This document shows, in pieces, positions 33,494 to 42,203 of a stretch of DNA of 60,479 bases. Below the pieces are notes generated by a model. The model saw only the letters and a list, made by a program, of their open reading frames with translations, made no database searches and had not been told where the DNA came from. This DNA is from an uncultured Campylobacter sp. GTDB taxonomy: Bacteria; Campylobacterota; Campylobacteria; Campylobacterales; Campylobacteraceae. Both the position numbers and the translations under genes were made by a program. Where the stretch lies: positions 1 to 60,479 of the forward strand of contig UQBJ01000009.1 in assembly GCA_900539255.1 (NCBI GenBank), given 5' to 3'. The first letter of the stretch is position 1. Each line of letters begins with the position of its first letter.

Positions 33494-33661
33494 ATGGAAT
33501 TTGATGAAAGAGTTGATTTGAGTTTTGATGAAGTAAAATCCCAAATCACCAGCACTTTACAAGAAATCAAGGACAAAAAAGCCGAAATTTACAGCCTTGA
33601 TGAAACAAAAATGCTTGTAAAACAAGATGACAGCGCCAAATATGAAGATAAAATTTCATAA
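33494..33661 (+). CDS. Putative type II antitoxin
   Basis: 55 residues: MEFDERVDLSFDEVKSQITS then a helical, acidic stretch (LQEIKDKKAEIYSLDETKML). AAGGAGCAAAA precedes the ATG. It overlaps the toxin start by 20 nt, typical of type II pairs. The family is not certain; the identification rests on context and size. Confidence 0.65.
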   Translation: MEFDERVDLSFDEVKSQITSTLQEIKDKKAEIYSLDETKMLVKQDDSAKYEDKIS

Positions 33662-33923
33662 GAATTTTATCCTAAATTTAAGGCTGATTTTGGATTTTAT
33701 CGCCCAAAACAACCCGCAAAATGCTGATGAATTTGAAAAAAACCTTTTTGAAAGCCTTGATAAACTTAAATTTATGCCTTATCGGTGTCGAAAATCCTTT
33801 TATAGCGATGATGAGCGTGTGAGAGATTTCGTTTTTAAGGGCTATGTCGCACCATATCTCATCGCAAAAGATGAAATCATCGTGCTTGGCATTTTCAAAC
33901 ACAAGCAAGCACCCAAATTTTAG
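33642..33923 (+). CDS. Type II toxin, RelE/ParE family
   Basis: 93 residues from the ATG at 33642 inside the antitoxin end; an earlier frame start at 33627 has no signal. The compact fold reads FILNLRLILDFIAQNNPQNA, a ParE-type N-terminal helix with N-P, then LDKLKFMPYRCRKSFYSDDE, VRDFVFKGYVAPYLI and IIVLGIFKHKQAPKF, ending in the usual basic strand. Members block translation or DNA gyrase. The antitoxin is immediately upstream. Confidence 0.8.
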   Translation: MKIKFHKNFILNLRLILDFIAQNNPQNADEFEKNLFESLDKLKFMPYRCRKSFYSDDERVRDFVFKGYVAPYLIAKDEIIVLGIFKHKQAPKF

Positions 33924-33928
33924 CCCAC

Positions 33929-33955
33929 TAAAATAAAACAAATTTTTGCCGATTT
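33929..33955 (+). promoter_or_regulatory. Candidate sigma-28 (FliA) promoter for the EF-hand gene
   Basis: TAAAATAA, 11-bp spacer, GCCGATTT. The spacing is exact for FliA promoters (TAAAGTTT-N11-GCCGATAA); the -35 is imperfect. Predicted start about 20 nt before the gene. Confidence 0.4.
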
Positions 33956-33984
33956 ACTAGGGACATTTTTTAAAGGAATGAAAG

Positions 33985-35253
33985 ATGAATTTAAGTGCGC
34001 TCAATTTCGCAGGTGCTACCGTGTTTAAACGCTTTGAATTTAACCTAAACGCAAAGCCCAAAATCCTTACCCAAAGCCAAAATTCATCTGCAAACAGCCA
34101 CAAAATAGAACGCCAAAGCAACAACGAAGCAAGCGCGAGCGAGAAAAAAGAGTATGAAAAAGTCTTTAACGCCCGCATAAGCGATGAGGTGCGGCGCGCT
34201 GAGGCTGGAATGACGACTATTTACTTTCGCGACCCTATCACGCGCAAGCTCACAAGAAGCGCGTTAAGCGGAGAGAGCTTGTCGGCTTTGGGGCGTGAAT
34301 TTGGTAGTGATGATTTGAAAAAGCGAGCCGATGGCTCATACATTTTAAGCGGCAAGGCGGAAAACTTTGTCGCGGGCTGGTATGCGGACATTGCTTACAC
34401 AAGGGGCTATTTGAAAGCGGATAAAAATGCGGACGGCTTTTTTAGCGAAAGCGAGCTTAAAAATGTGCGCTCAGGCTTCATAGCTCAAACCCTAGAAAAC
34501 ACGGACACGGGCGAGATTTCAAATCTGAGTTTTGTAGAATCTTATATAAAACTTGACGGCGATTTTACCACGCCATTTAACGAAAACAAGGCTTTCAAAG
34601 AGACGGCAACGAGCTTGCAAGGGGATTTTGGCTCAAAAACCATAGGCATAGAACTTGACAAGATGATTAAAAAGGACAAGAATTTAGACGGCAAACTCAC
34701 TTACCACGAAATGGGCGGAGAAAGGTTGCAAGCTGAGACGACAAGGGCGCGCGGAGAGCTTTTTAACGCGGCTGAGATGGCTTTTGCAGCCGTAAATTTT
34801 AAAAAACTCAGCGCTCAAAAAGGCTTAAACAACCCAGATGGTATCATACTCAACAACGCAAAAACAAGCGATATGTGGGTAAAACAATCCCTTGACAAAC
34901 TCGCTAGCGGAGTGGAATTTGATGATTTAAACAGCAACGAGCAAGCGATTTTGAAATGGCATTTGAGGGACAAAATTTTTGACGAAAAAAAGGACGAATT
35001 TGACAACACTTACCTTGAATTCAATAAAGAAAAATTTGAGAATTTTTACGCTGAATTTAAAGAAAGTTTTCAGCAAAGAAGTGCTGAATTTTTGGGGCTT
35101 TCAAGCAAAGATATAGGCGGGCTTGATTATGAAAATTTAAGCAAAATTGTCGATGAGCTTTATAACACCTTTTTAGACACCTACTCAACAAGCATCAGCA
35201 CCATAGGCGACACGATAAATTTAAGAGATAGACAATTTGATATAAGCGTTTAA
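33985..35253 (+). CDS. EF-hand calcium-binding protein of unknown role
   Basis: 422 residues, AAAGGAATGAAAG before the ATG, no classical signal peptide. Two EF-hand loops are clear: DKNADGFFSESEL (near residue 153) and DKNLDGKLTYHEM (near 230), each with Asp at 1, 3/5 and Gly at 6 and Glu at 12. The rest is mainly helical, with an Asn/Ser-rich start (SQNSSANSHKIERQSNNE). The protein might be secreted without a signal, for example by the flagellar export system, which would fit the sigma-28-like promoter; this is inference. I know no named relative. Confidence 0.7.
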   Translation: MNLSALNFAGATVFKRFEFNLNAKPKILTQSQNSSANSHKIERQSNNEASASEKKEYEKVFNARISDEVRRAEAGMTTIYFRDPITRKLTRSALSGESLSALGREFGSDDLKKRADGSYILSGKAENFVAGWYADIAYTRGYLKADKNADGFFSESELKNVRSGFIAQTLENTDTGEISNLSFVESYIKLDGDFTTPFNENKAFKETATSLQGDFGSKTIGIELDKMIKKDKNLDGKLTYHEMGGERLQAETTRARGELFNAAEMAFAAVNFKKLSAQKGLNNPDGIILNNAKTSDMWVKQSLDKLASGVEFDDLNSNEQAILKWHLRDKIFDEKKDEFDNTYLEFNKEKFENFYAEFKESFQQRSAEFLGLSSKDIGGLDYENLSKIVDELYNTFLDTYSTSISTIGDTINLRDRQFDISV

Positions 35254-35486
35254 GCAGTGTTTAAGCGCGGTAAATGTGGCTTTTGCAAAAAAAAGTATTT
35301 GCATTTTTAAGCTAAAAATTTGGTGTTTGGGTTTTGTTTGTTTTATCTTAAATTTATCTTAAACAGCACGGGCGAAAAGGCTTAACACAAGGTAAAAGGC
35401 TGAATTTTGTCAAATATCTAAATTTTAGGCTTGAAATGGCTTTTTGGAATTTGCTAAGATAAATTTTTGTGAAATCGAAAATAAAC

Positions 35487-35500
35487 AAAAAAAAAAAAAA
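35487..35500. repeat. Poly-A tract of 14
   Basis: It lies about 33-47 bp upstream of the TACAAT -10, where an UP-like element would be, so length changes could tune transcription. Confidence 0.7.
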
Positions 35501-35533
35501 CGCAAAATTCAGCTTATTTTTACGAAAATCCGC

Positions 35534-35539
35534 TACAAT
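35534..35539 (+). promoter_or_regulatory. -10 element of the TRL-like lipoprotein gene
   Basis: CCGCTACAATTACCC with TACAAT, 58 nt before the ATG. Confidence 0.45.
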
Positions 35540-35596
35540 TACCCTGCGATTTTGTAAGATAAATTCGCAAATCTAACTTCATACAAAGGAGAGACA

Positions 35597-35923
35597 ATGA
35601 AAAAATCATTGTTGAGTTTGGTTGCCGCTGCGGTGGCTTTGTTTGCCTTTACAGGTTGTAGTGGTATGGCTACGGTTGGCAATGGCGCAAATGGTCTTGT
35701 CTATACAGATACGACTATACCGCTTTCTGCAAATCGTGCTGGTAGTGCAAAACAAGGCACAGCGGTTTGCACAAGTATTTTGTCTTTGGTGGCTATCGGG
35801 GATTGCTCCGCTGAGGCTGCGGCTAAAAATGGCGGCATTAGCTCCATTCAAAGTGTAGATGCAAAAGTCTTCAACATACTTGGGCTTTACGGCACTTACA
35901 CCACTATCGTCAAAGGTAACTAA
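35597..35923 (+). CDS. TRL-domain-like lipoprotein
   Basis: 108 residues. Lipoprotein signal MKKSLLSLVAAAVALFAFTG followed by Cys (FTGC lipobox). The mature part has GLVYTDTTIPLSANRAGSAK, then TSILSLVAIGDCSAEAAAKNG and VFNILGLYGTYTTIVKGN, which is the TRL (tRNA-associated locus-like) protein pattern found in many epsilon-class bacteria. AAAGGAGAGACA precedes the ATG. Function unknown; it should sit on the inner leaflet of the outer membrane. Confidence 0.8.
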   Translation: MKKSLLSLVAAAVALFAFTGCSGMATVGNGANGLVYTDTTIPLSANRAGSAKQGTAVCTSILSLVAIGDCSAEAAAKNGGISSIQSVDAKVFNILGLYGTYTTIVKGN

Positions 35924-35928
35924 TTGAC

Positions 35929-35953
35929 AAATGCCCTTTTCGCAAGGGCATTT
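35929..35953. terminator. Bidirectional terminator
   Basis: ATGCCCTT-TTCG-CAAGGGCAT flanked by A on one side and T on the other, between the converging lipoprotein and membrane-anchored genes. Confidence 0.75.
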
Positions 35954-35961
35954 CATCGCAT

Positions 35962-36888
35962 TTAGTTCATACCATCTTCGCTAAGTCTCATCGCATAGGC
36001 GTTTGTGTCGCTGCTATACACGCTAAAACCCATATTTGAAGCGATGGGCGTGGCTTTTAAGCCCTTGTTCGTCAGCTCGCAGTCCCACCACAGCGTGAAA
36101 TCGCGGTTGAAAAGATAGGCGATGATGAATTTTCGCTCGCCCACTTTGAAAACAAAATAATCATCAACACTCGTAAAGTCCTGTATAAGCTTGTTTTCGT
36201 AATGTGTCGGCGTGATAATGCTGATGAAATAGCTATTGTGTGCGCTTTTTTGCAGGCTTATGCTCAGCTCATCGCTTAAATACCCGCTTTCTTGCTCGTT
36301 TTGATACAGATAAAAACCGCCCAAAAGCGTGTAAATGCGTTTGTTGGCTCGCTCATTTTTTTTCCAAAGCTCCCAATTTTTAGCGCTTTGCCACAGCTTT
36401 TTGCCCGCTTTGTTTGGCTCAAAGAGCTTTTTGGAGAGCTTTTTGGAGCTGAATTTCAAATCTTGTTTTGTGAGTTTTGGCTTTATCGGTAGTTCGCTTG
36501 CGTCAAGGTAAGTTTTTTCAGTGCCATCATCATAAGCAAAACTTTCTAACTCTTTAACATAAGGCAGTAGGTTGCTATGAGATACCACAAAAGACTTGTC
36601 TTCTGGCTTTAATTGATTGATTAAATCTTTAAGGTTTGGTAAAATAGTATCCAAATCAATCTCATCATCGTCTAACGCTTGCTCGGTAGGGGTAAAAACA
36701 TTTGGTTCTTTTTCTAAGTCTGTAAATTCAGGCTCTTTAAAAGTCTCATCATCGTCAAAGCCTAAATTTTCACGCTTTTGCACGGAAAAATTCTGCTCGT
36801 CTTTTAAAGGCTTGAATTTGGGCAACTCTTTGTAAAAAAAATGCGCCACAAGCACCAAAATCAGCACTGCAAATAAAATTTTATTCAT
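35962..36888 (-). CDS. Membrane-anchored protein of unknown function
   Basis: About 308 residues from the ATG at 36888 (or 313 from a GTG at 36903; neither has a good Shine-Dalgarno). One N-terminal helix (MNKILFAVLILVLVAHFF), then an acidic region, a basic stretch (KFSSKKLSKKLFEPNKAGKK) and a beta-rich C-terminal part with SYFISIITPTHYENK and FTLWWDCELTNKG. No domain recognised. It should face the periplasm. Confidence 0.6.
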   Translation of the reverse strand: MNKILFAVLILVLVAHFFYKELPKFKPLKDEQNFSVQKRENLGFDDDETFKEPEFTDLEKEPNVFTPTEQALDDDEIDLDTILPNLKDLINQLKPEDKSFVVSHSNLLPYVKELESFAYDDGTEKTYLDASELPIKPKLTKQDLKFSSKKLSKKLFEPNKAGKKLWQSAKNWELWKKNERANKRIYTLLGGFYLYQNEQESGYLSDELSISLQKSAHNSYFISIITPTHYENKLIQDFTSVDDYFVFKVGERKFIIAYLFNRDFTLWWDCELTNKGLKATPIASNMGFSVYSSDTNAYAMRLSEDGMN

Positions 36889-37007
36889 CAAAAATTCACT
36901 CACTTTTCAAAAATTTTTTATCATTTTTGTCAAAATTTCATTAGAAATTTAGCATAATTACCCTAAAATTTCTAAACAAAAAAATATCTCGTTTTTGAAA
37001 GTGATAA

Positions 37008-37565
37008 ATGAAGCGCAATTACCGAACCTTGTCAAGCTACAAGCACCTTGCCAGCTCGCCAAAGCACCTTTTAGCCTTTTTAATCACGCTTGGCGTGGTG
37101 CTTTTTTTCAGCACTTGCAGCAGCCACACCACACTCACAGGCTCGGTAGAAAAAGTCATAGACGGCGATACCATCACGCTTTTGGACGAAAGCGGGCAAA
37201 GCCACAAAATCCGCTTTTTTGGCATAGACGCGCCAGAGACAAATACCAACCAGCCTTTTGGCGAGGAAGCAAGGGCGTTTTTAGCGCAGGAAATAGAGGG
37301 CAAAAAGGTGCAAATCATCATCAAAACAAAGAGCGACAAATACGGCAGAGTCGTGGGCGTGGTGAAATTTGACGGGCAGGATATAAACAAAAAAATGGTG
37401 CAAGAAGGCTATGCGTGGGCTTACAGCTACTACACAGACGCATACACAGCGGAGCATAACGCCGCAAGAGCGCAACAAATCGGGCTTTGGGCTGATGATA
37501 ACTCTACAAACAAGCCCATAGAGCCATATAAATGGCGCAAAACTCACCAAAAAAAGGGCTTTTGA
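37008..37565 (+). CDS. Thermonuclease-family (SNase) nuclease
   Basis: 185 residues. N-terminal hydrophobic segment (LLAFLITLGVVLFFSTCSS) with a possible lipobox, so probably exported and anchored. SNase motifs: VEKVIDGDTI, IRFFGIDAPE (catalytic Arg and Asp), EARAFL and SDKYGRVVG, then QEGYAWAY. It hydrolyses nucleic acids with calcium. A homologue (Cj0979c) lies by the hotdog gene Cj0977 in C. jejuni, as here. Its stop overlaps the next start as TGATG. Confidence 0.85.
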   Translation: MKRNYRTLSSYKHLASSPKHLLAFLITLGVVLFFSTCSSHTTLTGSVEKVIDGDTITLLDESGQSHKIRFFGIDAPETNTNQPFGEEARAFLAQEIEGKKVQIIIKTKSDKYGRVVGVVKFDGQDINKKMVQEGYAWAYSYYTDAYTAEHNAARAQQIGLWADDNSTNKPIEPYKWRKTHQKKGF

Positions 37566-37774
37566 TGAAAAAATTTGCTTTTGCTTTGCTTGCTAGCCTT
37601 TGTTTGAGTGGGTGTTTCGTCAATGAAAGAGGCATAGGAAACCGCTTTTATAGCGATTGTAAGGCTTATTATGACGCAAGTGGCAACTACCACGAGCAAT
37701 GCCCCACAAACTGGATAAATGTCCCGCTAACGCCCGATACACTTTACAAAAAACGAGTGGCTACAAAGCGCTGA
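37565..37774 (+). CDS. Small lipoprotein
   Basis: 69 residues from the ATG at 37565 (AAGGGC upstream). Signal MKKFAFALLASLCLSGC with a good lipobox (LSGC). The mature part has two Cys and Tyr-rich sequence (FYSDCKAYYDASGNYHEQCP). Translationally coupled to the nuclease. Its 3' end overlaps the convergent hotdog gene by 14 bp. Function unknown. Confidence 0.75.
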   Translation: MKKFAFALLASLCLSGCFVNERGIGNRFYSDCKAYYDASGNYHEQCPTNWINVPLTPDTLYKKRVATKR

Positions 37775-38321
37775 GCGCGCTTAAAGCCTTGTCTTCTTCT
37801 GTAACGACTTTGGCGGTGTCTGCTTTCACTTCGCTTGCTTCTTTGTTGTCTGGGCGTTTGAGATGGAAAACATGCTCGCTTGTAACGATGATATTCATTG
37901 AGGATTCAAAGACTTTGATTTCATTGACTAGCCCTACTACGCGCACTTCTCGCCTTTTTGCGCTCTCATCAAAGAGTGCTTGGGCTTCAAGTTGCAGCAC
38001 TTCGCCGTATTTTAAGGGGGCGTAAAATGAGGATTTAGACGATACAAGTATGGAGAATTCTTTGTTTATCGCTGCTTGGGCGACATAGTTTGCTGCGCTG
38101 AAAATGAACGCATCATACACTAAGCCCTCATTATCCACTACCATATCAGCAGTGGGGATAAAAACCGAACGAGCGTGGTTTTTAGACAGCTCGCAAATCG
38201 TGCCTGCCATAGTGGTGTTGATTTCAGGGCAGGTAACCAGCTCGCTGGCTATCTTTGTAACATCATCTTGGGAGACATACTCATCGAGCTTGTCGAGCTT
38301 ATCGTCTTGTATCTTTATCAT
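37761..38321 (-). CDS. Hotdog-fold protein, Cj0977-like (motility/virulence-associated)
   Basis: 186 residues. Hotdog fold of the acyl-CoA thioesterase type: FIPTADMVVDNEGLVYDAFI then FSAANYVAQAAINKEF and VLQLEAQALFDESAKRREVR. The C-terminus is a charged tail (EEDKALSALSAL). In C. jejuni, Cj0977 is made under sigma-28 control and is needed for invasion although flagella are normal; it binds acyl-CoA-like ligands by structure. A near-perfect sigma-28 promoter here (38428-38454) supports orthology. AAAGGCTACACAG precedes the ATG. Confidence 0.82.
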   Translation of the reverse strand: MIKIQDDKLDKLDEYVSQDDVTKIASELVTCPEINTTMAGTICELSKNHARSVFIPTADMVVDNEGLVYDAFIFSAANYVAQAAINKEFSILVSSKSSFYAPLKYGEVLQLEAQALFDESAKRREVRVVGLVNEIKVFESSMNIIVTSEHVFHLKRPDNKEASEVKADTAKVVTEEDKALSALSAL

Positions 38322-38427
38322 CTGTGTAGCCTTTGCGCTGATTTATGTGTAAATATGCCTTTGCGGACAAGGCTCGCGGCATTTCGCATAAGCCAAAACC
38401 GCCCTTTGAGGCTAAATTCACAAAGCT

Positions 38428-38454
38428 AATATCGACAAAAACGAAAATACTTTA
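38428..38454 (-). promoter_or_regulatory. Sigma-28 (FliA) promoter of the hotdog gene
   Basis: On the minus strand TAAAGTAT (38454-38447), 11-bp spacer, TCGATATT (38435-38428). Spacing and both boxes fit the FliA consensus used in Campylobacter. Confidence 0.8.
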
Positions 38455-38531
38455 TACAAGGTGCTGAATTTTAGCTGAATTTATGGGTTTTGCCGCTTTA
38501 AAAGCATAAAAATTCACAAAGAAAGTGGGTT

Positions 38532-39272
38532 TTATTTAGCTACATTTTTGCTAGCGATGATATTTAGGCATTCTACGATGAGCGAAAATGCCATAGCCAC
38601 ATAAATATAAGCCTTTGAAATGTGTAAATCTATGCTTTCAGCCATCAAAACAAGCCCCACAAGCACTAAAAACGCAAGCGCGAGCAGCTTTATGCTGGGG
38701 TATTTTTCGACAAAGTCCGCTATGGGCTTGCTCGCAAAAAGCATTACAAGCACCGCTATGACAATGGCTAGAACCATTATGGGTAAGTTTTGAGCTATGC
38801 CAACGGCTGTGATGACACTATCTAGCGAAAAAACTATGTCTAAAAAGATGATTTGAGCGATGATGAGCCAAAAGACATTGCTTGTAAAGGTGCTTTTTTC
38901 ACCACTTTGCACGCCACAAACCTGCTCTTTTATCTCAAATATAGGCTTTACTACCAAAAAAAGCCCGCCAAAAAACAGCACCAAATCCCTACCCGAAATT
39001 TCGCCTGAATTTTGGGGCAAAAATTCAGGCAAGGGTAGCGTAAAAAGCGGTGCGGTGAGTTTCATAATCAAAAAAAGCGAAAAAAGCAAAGCAATGCGGG
39101 CAAACATAGCAAGCCCAAGCCCAAGATAGCGGGCTTTGTCCCTTTGATGAGCGGGCAGTTTTGCCACCAAAACGGCAAGCATTATGATATTATCAACGCC
39201 AAGCACGATTTCAAGGGCAGTTAGCGTGGCAAGAGTGAGCCACGCATCGACACTGAAAAGCCATTCAAACAT
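38532..39272 (-). CDS. TerC-family integral membrane protein
   Basis: 246 residues, about seven membrane helices. Family hallmarks are acidic residues within helices: LEIVLGVDNIIMLAVLVAKL and IIFLDIVFSLDSVITAVGIA. Proteins of this group move manganese or other metals or act in tellurite resistance; the precise ion is not shown here. AAAGGCGAAAA before the ATG; 38 nt downstream of the DoxX gene, likely one operon. Confidence 0.85.
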   Translation of the reverse strand: MFEWLFSVDAWLTLATLTALEIVLGVDNIIMLAVLVAKLPAHQRDKARYLGLGLAMFARIALLFSLFLIMKLTAPLFTLPLPEFLPQNSGEISGRDLVLFFGGLFLVVKPIFEIKEQVCGVQSGEKSTFTSNVFWLIIAQIIFLDIVFSLDSVITAVGIAQNLPIMVLAIVIAVLVMLFASKPIADFVEKYPSIKLLALAFLVLVGLVLMAESIDLHISKAYIYVAMAFSLIVECLNIIASKNVAK

Positions 39273-39310
39273 TTTTCGCCTTTTTGAGTGCGTAAAAGCC
39301 TAAATTTAAG

Positions 39311-39736
39311 CTACCATTTGCCCCAAAGCGACAATCTTCCGCTTCCAAGCAAAAAAAGCGCAAAGGCAGCAAAGAAATAAAGCCCTTGCAGTTCATAAGC
39401 CCAGCCGCCAAAGCCGCCAAGTGAAAAGAGTGCGTTGCCGCCCTCACTCATCGTGTGCGAAAGTGTGGCTACAACCATAGTCGCCATTATCGCCAAAGAC
39501 GAAAGGCGGGGCAAAATCCCAAGTATCAGCAAGGCAGGCGCGACAAGCTCGCCCACAAACACACCATAAGCTAAAAACACAGGCAAGCCAAGCTGAGCGA
39601 GCAAGCCAGCATTTTCGCCGCTTCCCATAAGCCAGCTCATCGTGCCTTCGTAGTTTTGCACCTTGCTTATGCCGTGCAGCAACATCATCACGCCTAAACT
39701 CACGCGCAAGATGAATTTACCTAAATCATCAAACAT
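39311..39736 (-). CDS. DoxX-family membrane protein
   Basis: 141 residues, four hydrophobic helices. It begins MFDDLGKFILRVSLGVMMLL with HGISKVQN, the DoxX/YphA-type start (R-x-x-x-G-x-x-x-x-x-H-G). DoxX proteins are often induced by oxidative or thiol stress, but roles vary. AAAAAAGGACAAAAA before the ATG. Confidence 0.85.
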   Translation of the reverse strand: MFDDLGKFILRVSLGVMMLLHGISKVQNYEGTMSWLMGSGENAGLLAQLGLPVFLAYGVFVGELVAPALLILGILPRLSSLAIMATMVVATLSHTMSEGGNALFSLGGFGGWAYELQGLYFFAAFALFLLGSGRLSLWGKW

Positions 39737-39921
39737 TTTTTGTCCTTTTTTTGAATTTAAAAGTTTGATTATAAAAAATTTTTCAAAATGTTATATTAAC
39801 GCTTGCCGAATTTGTAGCACAAAGTTGTAAAATTTAACTTTACGCAAGAAATTTAATCAAAAATTTAAGAATTTAATGTTACACTTTAATCACAAAATTT
39901 CACACGAAAGGAGAGATACAA

Positions 39922-42051
39922 ATGGGTAACAAAATTGCCTTGAATGTATTTTGGGTTTTAGTTGCTCTGCTCGCGGCGTGGTGCTTTGGCACGCTTGCGC
40001 TTCACACGGGCGAGAGTATAAACGCCACTTGGATAGTCGTGGCGGCGGTGTGTTTTTATATGATAGGCTACCGCTTTTACAGCAAATATATCGCTGAAAA
40101 GGTGTTAGAACTTGACGATAAACGCGCAACGCCCGCTGTTGTCAATAATGACGGACGCGACTTCGTGCCGACAAACAAAATCGTGCTTTTTGGGCATCAT
40201 TTTGCGGCTATCGCTGGTGCTGGACCCTTAGTGGGACCGATTTTAGCGGCGCAAATGGGCTACTTGCCGAGCTTAATCTGGCTTGTAGTAGGCGTGGTGC
40301 TGGCTGGTGCGGTGCACGATTTTACCGTGCTTTTTTGCTCTATGCGCCGAAATGGCAAGAGTTTGGGCGAGATTATCAAGCTCGAACTTGGTAAAGTCGT
40401 AGGCTCTATCACAATGGTAGGCATTTTAGGCATTATGATGCTCATCATCGCCATACTTGCTCTTGTCGTGGTAAATGCCCTAGCAGAGTCGCCTTGGGGG
40501 CTTTTCACCATAGCGATGACTATTCCTATCGCCATTTTTATGGGCGTTTATATGCGTTTTATCCGCCCTGGACGCGTTGGCGAAGCAAGTGTCATCGGCT
40601 TTGTGCTTTTGCTGCTCGCACTTTACTATGGGCGCGATGTGGCACAAAGCGAAACGCTGAGTGCGATTTTCACGCTTAGCCCTGTAACGCTTACCTATGT
40701 CATCATAGGCTATGGCTTTATCGCGGCGATTTTGCCTGTGTGGTTTTTGCTCGCGCCAAGGGATTATCTAAGCACCTTTTTGAAAATCGGCGTTATCGTC
40801 TTAATGGCAGCTGGCATTTTGATAGTAGCCCCTGAGGTGCAATTTTCCGCTACTACTAAATTCACAGACGGCACGGGACCTGTGTTTAGCGGACAGCTTT
40901 TTCCTTTTCTTTTCATCACTATCGCTTGCGGTGCGATTAGTGGCTTTCACGCCCTTGTGTCAAGTGGCACTACACCAAAAATGCTTGAAAAAGAATCTCA
41001 CGCGCGAATGGTAGGCTACGGCTCGATGATAATGGAGTCCGCTGTGGGCGTGATGGCGCTCGTGGCTGCTGTCATCTTAACCCCGGGGCTTTATTTTTCC
41101 GTAAATGTCGCCCCAGCAGCACTTGGCACAACGGGCATTAGCGATGTGGCGCAAGCAGCAGCGGTAGCGGCGGAGACGATTCGCTCTTGGGGCTTTGAAA
41201 TCACGCCTGAGCAAATCACAGGTATGGCAAATGAAATCGGCGAAAAGTCCATTTTAAGCAAAACAGGCGGTGCGCCGACTTTTGCCATAGGGCTAGCCAC
41301 GATAATCGCGCAAGTGCCGCTTTTTAACTCAGGCTCAACAGCGTTTTGGTATCATTTTGCCATACTTTTTGAAGCACTCTTTATCTTAACAGCCGTTGAT
41401 GCAGGCACTCGCGCTGGACGATTTATGGTGCAAGATGTGCTTGGCAATGTTTATAAGCCTATCGGCAATATCCAAAGCCTACCTTGGGGCATTTTCGCTA
41501 CCTTTATATGCGTGGCGGGCTGGGGATACATACTTTATCAAGGCGTTACAGACCCGCAAGGCGGTGTAAAGTCGCTTTGGACACTCTTTGGCGTGTCAAA
41601 CCAAATGCTAGCAGGCATCGCGCTACTTACCGTCATCACCATACTCTTTAAAATGGGCAAGGTTAAGCAAGCGTGGGTGGCTATCTTGCCAGCGGCTTGG
41701 GTTCTCATCAGCACACTTTATGCGGGCGTTTGCAAACTCTTGCCCGCAAATGGCGAGAAAATCCACGATGCAGTAAGCCACATAGCCCTTTGGCAAAATT
41801 TCAGCGCAAAGGCGGCTGAGGCAGCAGCAAACGGGCTTGCGGACAAGGCGGCAAGCTTTCAAACCATAGCCACAAACAACCTCATCAACGCTTGCTTGTG
41901 CGCTTTGTTTATGGCTGTAACCATACTCGTGCTGGTGCAGTGCGTTCGCATTTGCTTAAAGTGCGTAAATGGCACAAACGACTTGCCTTTGGCAGAGACA
42001 AAGTATATAAAAGCAAGCGATTATGAAGGCAAAATCGCCGCACACGGCTGA
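39922..42051 (+). CDS. cstA: Carbon starvation protein A (peptide/pyruvate permease)
   Basis: 709 residues, about 16-18 membrane helices. CstA signature regions: RYSKYIAEKV-type start (RFYSKYIAEKVLELDD), NKIVLFGHHFAAIAGAGPL, GPILAAQMGYLPSLIW, and SGFHALVSSGTTPKMLEKES. It takes up peptides in C. jejuni and pyruvate in E. coli relatives. AAAGGAGAGATACAA precedes the ATG. A small YbdD-type gene follows at 42204, the usual partner. Confidence 0.93.
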   Translation: MGNKIALNVFWVLVALLAAWCFGTLALHTGESINATWIVVAAVCFYMIGYRFYSKYIAEKVLELDDKRATPAVVNNDGRDFVPTNKIVLFGHHFAAIAGAGPLVGPILAAQMGYLPSLIWLVVGVVLAGAVHDFTVLFCSMRRNGKSLGEIIKLELGKVVGSITMVGILGIMMLIIAILALVVVNALAESPWGLFTIAMTIPIAIFMGVYMRFIRPGRVGEASVIGFVLLLLALYYGRDVAQSETLSAIFTLSPVTLTYVIIGYGFIAAILPVWFLLAPRDYLSTFLKIGVIVLMAAGILIVAPEVQFSATTKFTDGTGPVFSGQLFPFLFITIACGAISGFHALVSSGTTPKMLEKESHARMVGYGSMIMESAVGVMALVAAVILTPGLYFSVNVAPAALGTTGISDVAQAAAVAAETIRSWGFEITPEQITGMANEIGEKSILSKTGGAPTFAIGLATIIAQVPLFNSGSTAFWYHFAILFEALFILTAVDAGTRAGRFMVQDVLGNVYKPIGNIQSLPWGIFATFICVAGWGYILYQGVTDPQGGVKSLWTLFGVSNQMLAGIALLTVITILFKMGKVKQAWVAILPAAWVLISTLYAGVCKLLPANGEKIHDAVSHIALWQNFSAKAAEAAANGLADKAASFQTIATNNLINACLCALFMAVTILVLVQCVRICLKCVNGTNDLPLAETKYIKASDYEGKIAAHG

Positions 42052-42203
42052 TTGTAAGCCTTTTAAAGCAAGCCGTAAGCCTTGCTGAATTTAGCGGAGT
42101 TTTAAAGAGAAATTCTCGCTCAGCCCTGAATTCCTTGTGAATTTGGGGCTTAAATTTAACAAAATGAGCGTTGCGTGAGTTAAATTCACACAAAGGACAA
42201 AAG

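Larger units (their letters stand above)
35254..35596. other. Intergenic region with A14 tract (343 bp)
   Basis: A/T-rich; contains a 14-A run at 35487-35500 and the TACAAT -10 of the lipoprotein gene. No gene seen. Confidence 0.6.
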
